DNA of 17,508 bases. Origin: an uncultured Oscillospiraceae bacterium (GTDB taxonomy: Bacteria > Bacillota > Clostridia > Oscillospirales > Oscillospiraceae). Every line of letters starts with the position of its first letter. The first letter of the stretch is position 1. Location of the stretch: NCBI GenBank assembly GCA_905205085.1, contig CAJLCG010000041.1, positions 1 to 17,508 of the forward strand, read 5' to 3'. The position numbers and the translations under genes are program-made. The notes beneath the pieces were generated by a model. That model saw only the letters and a program-made list of their open reading frames with translations, was not told the DNA's origin and searched no databases. Below, in pieces: positions 14,611 to 17,508 of the stretch.

Positions 14611-15849
14611 TTACAGGATGGTCTTCAAATGGTCGGCGGCCTCCTGAATGTGGGCAAACAGGGGATCGGGGATGTGGGGCAGCAGCTCGGTCTCCACGCC
14701 GGCGGGGGTGTAGCGGTTCTTGCAGCCCATGAAGATGCCGTCCAGGAAGACGGAGCCGCAGTGCCACTGGCCCCGCAGGGTGAGCAGGATGGACAGGGCG
14801 CCGGAGGACAGGGCGGGGGCCACGTAGGGCTTGAAGCCGATCTCCCGCATGACCAGGTTGGCGGTGACCGTCTTGTGGGTGAGCTCCTGAGAAATTTCCT
14901 CGTTGTAGTTCTCAATGGAGTTGGCGATAAACAATCCAGTGCCGTGGGGGCCGAAGGAGCGGCCCTCGGTGAGGAAGGAGGCGAGCTTCTCGTCTTTCTT
15001 GGCAAAGTAGGCTGCCCGGGCATTCATCACGCCAAGGCCGTAGCCCTGGACCTGCTCAGGCCGCAACCCACGGCCGTCCCAGTTGCCCTCCTCGTCCTTG
15101 TTGCTCTCCAGATAGGCGGTCTTGGCCAGGGGGTCCACCGGGTCAGATACCGCGCACCACAGGCCCTGGAAGTTGGCCTTCCGGGCCATGCGGGCGTAGG
15201 TCTTGACGATGGCGGCGTTATTCTCAAACTGGGCCATGCGCACATCCTTGACCTGGGAACCCACGGGAGGAATACCCTTGGAGGCCACAAAGACGAACAC
15301 GTCGCAGTCGAAGAGGTTCTCGGGCTTCACCACCTCTACATCGGGGAAGGCGTTGTAGTCCCAGGGGAGATTGATCTGGCCCATCTCAAACTCCCACCGG
15401 GCGGTGATCTGGTCGGACAGGTCGCAGATGCCGATGGTGGAGATCACGTCCCCACCCAGCAGCTTCAAGCCGGTGAGCAGGGTGGAGCCCACGTCGCCGA
15501 TGGCCAGGATGTGGACCCGCTTTTTGCCCGTATTGGGGGCGGCGGTGAGGATGGACTCCCAGCCGATGCGGCCGGTGTTCACAGCGGTGAGCTGCCCCGC
15601 CTCCAGGGCGGCAGAGAGAGCCTCGTCCAGCTCCAGCTGGGGCAGGCGGCTTGCGTCCAGCACCTCCAGGCTGTGGGGGGCCAGAAGCTGGCCCGGCGCA
15701 GTTACCTTAAAGGAGCCCCGGCCCAGGATGGGGTCGCCCTCCACCAGGTAGTAGATGGGCTCCCCAGTGCGGGGAGTTCCGGGGATGTAGGGCAGGTCGG
15801 AGCGGTCAGAGGTCAGGATTTTTTCATCCTTTTCGTAATAATAGAACAT
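14611..15849 (-). CDS. Lactate/malate dehydrogenase-fold protein with altered active site
   Basis: A 412-aa soluble protein. Residues about 110-350 follow the LDH/MDH fold: the Rossmann start VHILAIGDVGSTLLTG, ICDLSD with Asp143 in the NAD-selecting position, CDVFVFVASKGIPP, VSDPVDPLAKTAY (equivalent of NPVD), VQGYGLGVMNARAAYF and FGPHGTG. A gapless hand alignment to LDH keeps the substrate arginines (Arg204 for Arg109, Arg278 for Arg171) and the catalytic histidine (His302 for His195). The proton-relay Asp168 is replaced by Met275. An N-terminal region of about 108 residues and a C-terminal extension are not part of normal LDH (about 315 aa). The function may be a 2-hydroxyacid dehydrogenase with changed chemistry or a non-dehydrogenase. 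The ATG at 15849 has AGGAG 7 nt upstream; a longer frame reaches into the repeat. It is first in a likely operon with the flavoprotein. Confidence 0.8.
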   Translation of the reverse strand: MFYYYEKDEKILTSDRSDLPYIPGTPRTGEPIYYLVEGDPILGRGSFKVTAPGQLLAPHSLEVLDASRLPQLELDEALSAALEAGQLTAVNTGRIGWESILTAAPNTGKKRVHILAIGDVGSTLLTGLKLLGGDVISTIGICDLSDQITARWEFEMGQINLPWDYNAFPDVEVVKPENLFDCDVFVFVASKGIPPVGSQVKDVRMAQFENNAAIVKTYARMARKANFQGLWCAVSDPVDPLAKTAYLESNKDEEGNWDGRGLRPEQVQGYGLGVMNARAAYFAKKDEKLASFLTEGRSFGPHGTGLFIANSIENYNEEISQELTHKTVTANLVMREIGFKPYVAPALSSGALSILLTLRGQWHCGSVFLDGIFMGCKNRYTPAGVETELLPHIPDPLFAHIQEAADHLKTIL

Positions 15850-15869
15850 AGTATTACTCCTAGTTTTTG

Positions 15870-15878
15870 ATTTTAGCA
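15870..15878 (-). promoter_or_regulatory. Extended -10 promoter candidate for the dehydrogenase-like operon
   Basis: On the minus strand TGCTAAAAT (15870-15878) matches the TGnTATAAT extended -10 pattern with one mismatch in the hexamer. No recognisable -35 lies upstream, which is tolerated for extended -10 promoters. It sits 20 nt before the start codon, so the leader would be short; the neighbouring structured repeat lies outside the transcript. Confidence 0.4.
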
Positions 15879-15907
15879 GGTTCCGCCCTGCGGGGAGAGG
15901 GGACGAT

Positions 15908-16158
15908 GTGACTTTCTGAGCGATCAGAAAGTCACCAAAGAATCGCTGGGGGCCGCCTTCGATGAGCGCCTTCGCGGAGCGGGCGCTCATAGGCGGCTTG
16001 CCCCCAGACCCCCATTTACGAGGGACGCCCTCCAGTTTTCTTGGAAGTTTCGTCCGGCGGAGGCTAAGACAAGACTTTGCGTCCTTCTTGCCTCGGGGGC
16101 ACAGGCCCCTGCCCGGTACAAAATTTGATGAAAATGTGCGCTGGAATTACACCGCCTG
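15908..16158 (+). repeat. Structured intergenic repeat, copy A
   Basis: This copy is about 250 nt with no credible gene. It starts with a 12-bp hairpin with a GCGA loop (15908-15919 with 15924-15935), then CAAAG. A long cruciform-type stem follows: 15947-15951 with 16002-16006, 15952-15957 with 15992-15997, and 15962-15970 with 15982-15990. The less structured remainder ends in TACACCGCCTG (16148-16158). Its diverged second copy lies inverted at 16234-16479 with the same order of parts. The 656-bp gap between the flanking genes is almost entirely this pair. Confidence 0.85.
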
Positions 16159-16233
16159 CCCTGGCAAAACCGTGGCAGCTGGTCCGTAATCGGCCCGCCC
16201 GACAACCGCCGCACCCAACAGGTAGGCAGGCAC

Positions 16234-16479
16234 CAGGCGGTGTACGTTAGAACAAAGGATATTCAAATTTTGATGGCAAAAGGCCCCTGTGGGCCGAGAG
16301 CAGGCAGGTGCACGGTCAAAACTTTGGCCGCCGAAATTTACGAACAAACCAAAGTTGCCCGCCCCCGTAGACGGAGGTCCAGGGGGACGCCGCCTATGAG
16401 CACTGCCGCAGGCAACGTGCTCATCGAAGGCGCCCCCTTGGCGCATCTTTGGTTCCTTTCTGTGCGGGCAGAAAGGAAC
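16234..16479 (-). repeat. Structured intergenic repeat, copy B (inverted relative to copy A)
   Basis: Read on the minus strand it repeats the plan of copy A. An 11-bp hairpin (16452-16462 with 16469-16479) is followed by CAAAG, then a long stem (16381-16386 with 16433-16438, 16391-16394 with 16429-16432, 16396-16403 with 16417-16424). It ends in TACACCGCCTG (16234-16244). Shared blocks with copy A include CGCCTTCGATGAGC, GCTCATAGGCGGC, CAAAATTTGA and TACACCGCC. It also has an 8-bp hairpin (16320-16327 with 16349-16356) not obvious in copy A. The first hairpin lies 27 nt past the stop of the right-hand gene. Confidence 0.85.
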
Positions 16480-16506
16480 ACCGTCTTTTTCCGGAAAGGT
16501 AATAAA

Positions 16507-17508
16507 CTAATGTGTACGCAGCAGCTGCTCCAAATCATTCTCCAGATACACCGACGCGGCGAGATTGGGGTCGTAATGGAGACAGGTGCCCTTGTCGGGG
16601 CACAGAGGCAGGATAATGGCCTCCGGCAGGCGGCTGAGGGTCAGGTTCCGACCGTAGAGGATGCGGTACTCCTGCTCCAGGGTGGTAATGACGTCCCGGG
16701 CCGACTCCAGGCAGCAGCGGGACAGCTCGAAAATGGCCTCCTCACTGCAGTCCCCCCGATAGACGGGGGAGGCGTAGGGCAGGATGTGGTTAATGCCGGG
16801 CAGCAGGCCGGGCACTGGGGAGGTGGGACGGCGCACCGTGTTGCCGCCGATGAAGGGGTACAGGGTGGACTCCACAAACCACTCCCGCAGCCGGGGCAGA
16901 TAGTACACACAGTCCACCGGGCGGCCCTGGGCGTCCATCAGGTCGCGGCCGTGGCCGGAGAGCAGACCTACCAGCACCATGCGGATGTCCACCTCCTCCT
17001 TGCGGAGGATGGGGTCCAGGGCCTTGATGCGGAAGCCGGGGTGCATGATGTCGTCCACCAGAATGACCGGCCGGTTGAAGGACTTGATGGTGCGGATCTG
17101 GCAGGGGATGGGGGCGTAGTGGGGGAAGGCCTCCATGGTGCTCTGGCTCAGATCGGGGGTAAACACCTTGTCGGTGTGGATTGTTTTCGTCACCGTATTG
17201 GGCACGATCTTGCCCCGGAGCATTTTCCCGTAAGGTACGCACATGTTTTTCCCCAATTTCCGGGGGGTGGTGGGGACAGAGGGCACCTCGTTGTAATTGG
17301 TAATCATCTCCAGCAGCCGCTGGTGGATGATGTCGGAGGACAGGGTGAGCACCAAAAAGCGAGGGTACAGCTTGGTCAGGGCCATCTGCAGCCGCCGGTG
17401 GCCCCGCTGAATGGCGGAGAGTACCTTGGGGTTGCGGTTGAGGGGGTCCTGAATGGTGGTCTCCAGGTTCTGGATGAGCACGGTGGGGGCGCTCATGTCC
17501 ACCTCCCA
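16507..17508 (-). CDS. Protein with phosphoribosyltransferase-like motif, probably 5'-truncated by the window edge
   Basis: At least 329 aa, counting from the ATG at 17494-17496. The clearest motif is RPVILVDDIMHPGFRI (142-157), which resembles the PRPP-binding loop of type I phosphoribosyltransferases (hydrophobic strand then Asp-Asp), but the usual Thr-Gly-Thr end is replaced by His-Pro-Gly-Phe. Earlier segments (LYPRFLVLTLSSDIIHQRLLEMI and VPYGKMLRGKIVPNTV) and the C-terminal half with many Leu/Arg/Glu are conserved-looking but I cannot assign a fold. It resembles my memory of the C-terminal part of clostridial proteins annotated as cytidyltransferase-related; this is uncertain. The frame stays open to the right edge. 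GGGAGG (17502-17507) lies 5 nt before the ATG, so either a true start here or a longer protein is possible. Confidence 0.6.
   Translation of the reverse strand, partial: WEVDMSAPTVLIQNLETTIQDPLNRNPKVLSAIQRGHRRLQMALTKLYPRFLVLTLSSDIIHQRLLEMITNYNEVPSVPTTPRKLGKNMCVPYGKMLRGKIVPNTVTKTIHTDKVFTPDLSQSTMEAFPHYAPIPCQIRTIKSFNRPVILVDDIMHPGFRIKALDPILRKEEVDIRMVLVGLLSGHGRDLMDAQGRPVDCVYYLPRLREWFVESTLYPFIGGNTVRRPTSPVPGLLPGINHILPYASPVYRGDCSEEAIFELSRCCLESARDVITTLEQEYRILYGRNLTLSRLPEAIILPLCPDKGTCLHYDPNLAASVYLENDLEQLLRTH

Noticed and set aside
14602..15870. A 422-codon open frame antisense to the dehydrogenase-like gene
   Set aside because: The shadow product is Gly/Val/His-rich, and the minus strand has a recognisable Rossmann fold and a good ribosome site.
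15962..16446. Small open frames inside the inverted repeat pair (15962-16189 plus; 16147-16446 and 15987-16214 minus)
   Set aside because: They have no ribosome sites, cut across the hairpins, and are not conserved as frames between the two repeat copies.
15908..16479. CRISPR array or tRNA cluster
   Set aside because: There are only two inverted copies, not direct repeats with regular spacers, and no cloverleaf or CCA-type acceptor was found.

Overview
The window looks like chromosome from a GC-rich, endospore-forming, anaerobic gut-type member of the Clostridia. An Oscillospiraceae/Flavonifractor-like host is my inference from the GC-rich codon use, the strong AGGAGG-type ribosome sites, a SpoIIQ-like sporulation peptidase, S-layer-homology surface proteins and the type of structured intergenic repeats; no marker gene proves the genus. 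There is no phage, IS transposase, tRNA, rRNA or CRISPR array. Coding density is high and most genes end in strong hairpin terminators, several serving two convergent genes.

Left part (1-3900): a short PerR/Fur-type metalloregulator (+) converges on an HtrA-type serine protease without a PDZ domain (-). Upstream of the protease, on the same strand, is an OmpR-type response regulator overlapping its sensor histidine kinase by 4 nt. The layout resembles the CssRS/HtrA secretion-stress arrangement.

Middle (3900-11300, all +): a family 31 glycosidase, a secreted SLH-CAP surface protein, then a 263-bp gap holding an array of stem-loops. After the gap comes a tightly packed run of trmO (tRNA t6A37 methyltransferase), a MoxR-type AAA+ ATPase and a CobT/NorD-like VWA protein. 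The ATPase and VWA protein probably form a metal-dependent chaperone/remodelling pair whose client is not encoded here.

Right part (11300-17508): an M16 zinc peptidase (-) is divergent from an M23 SpoIIQ-like peptidase (+), which has a TTG start and a candidate sigma-F promoter. Next, on the minus strand, is a two-gene redox unit: a diverged lactate/malate-dehydrogenase-fold protein lacking the usual catalytic aspartate, then a two-part FMN-reductase-like flavoprotein. A gap of about 650 bp contains two diverged copies of one structured repeat in inverted orientation, with compensatory base-pair changes between copies. The last gene, running off the right edge, has a phosphoribosyltransferase-like motif.

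The most interesting items are the inverted structured repeat pair (15908-16479), the orphan MoxR-VWA pair behind trmO, the LDH-like/flavoprotein pair with its altered active site, and the putative sigma-F promoter of the SpoIIQ-like gene.
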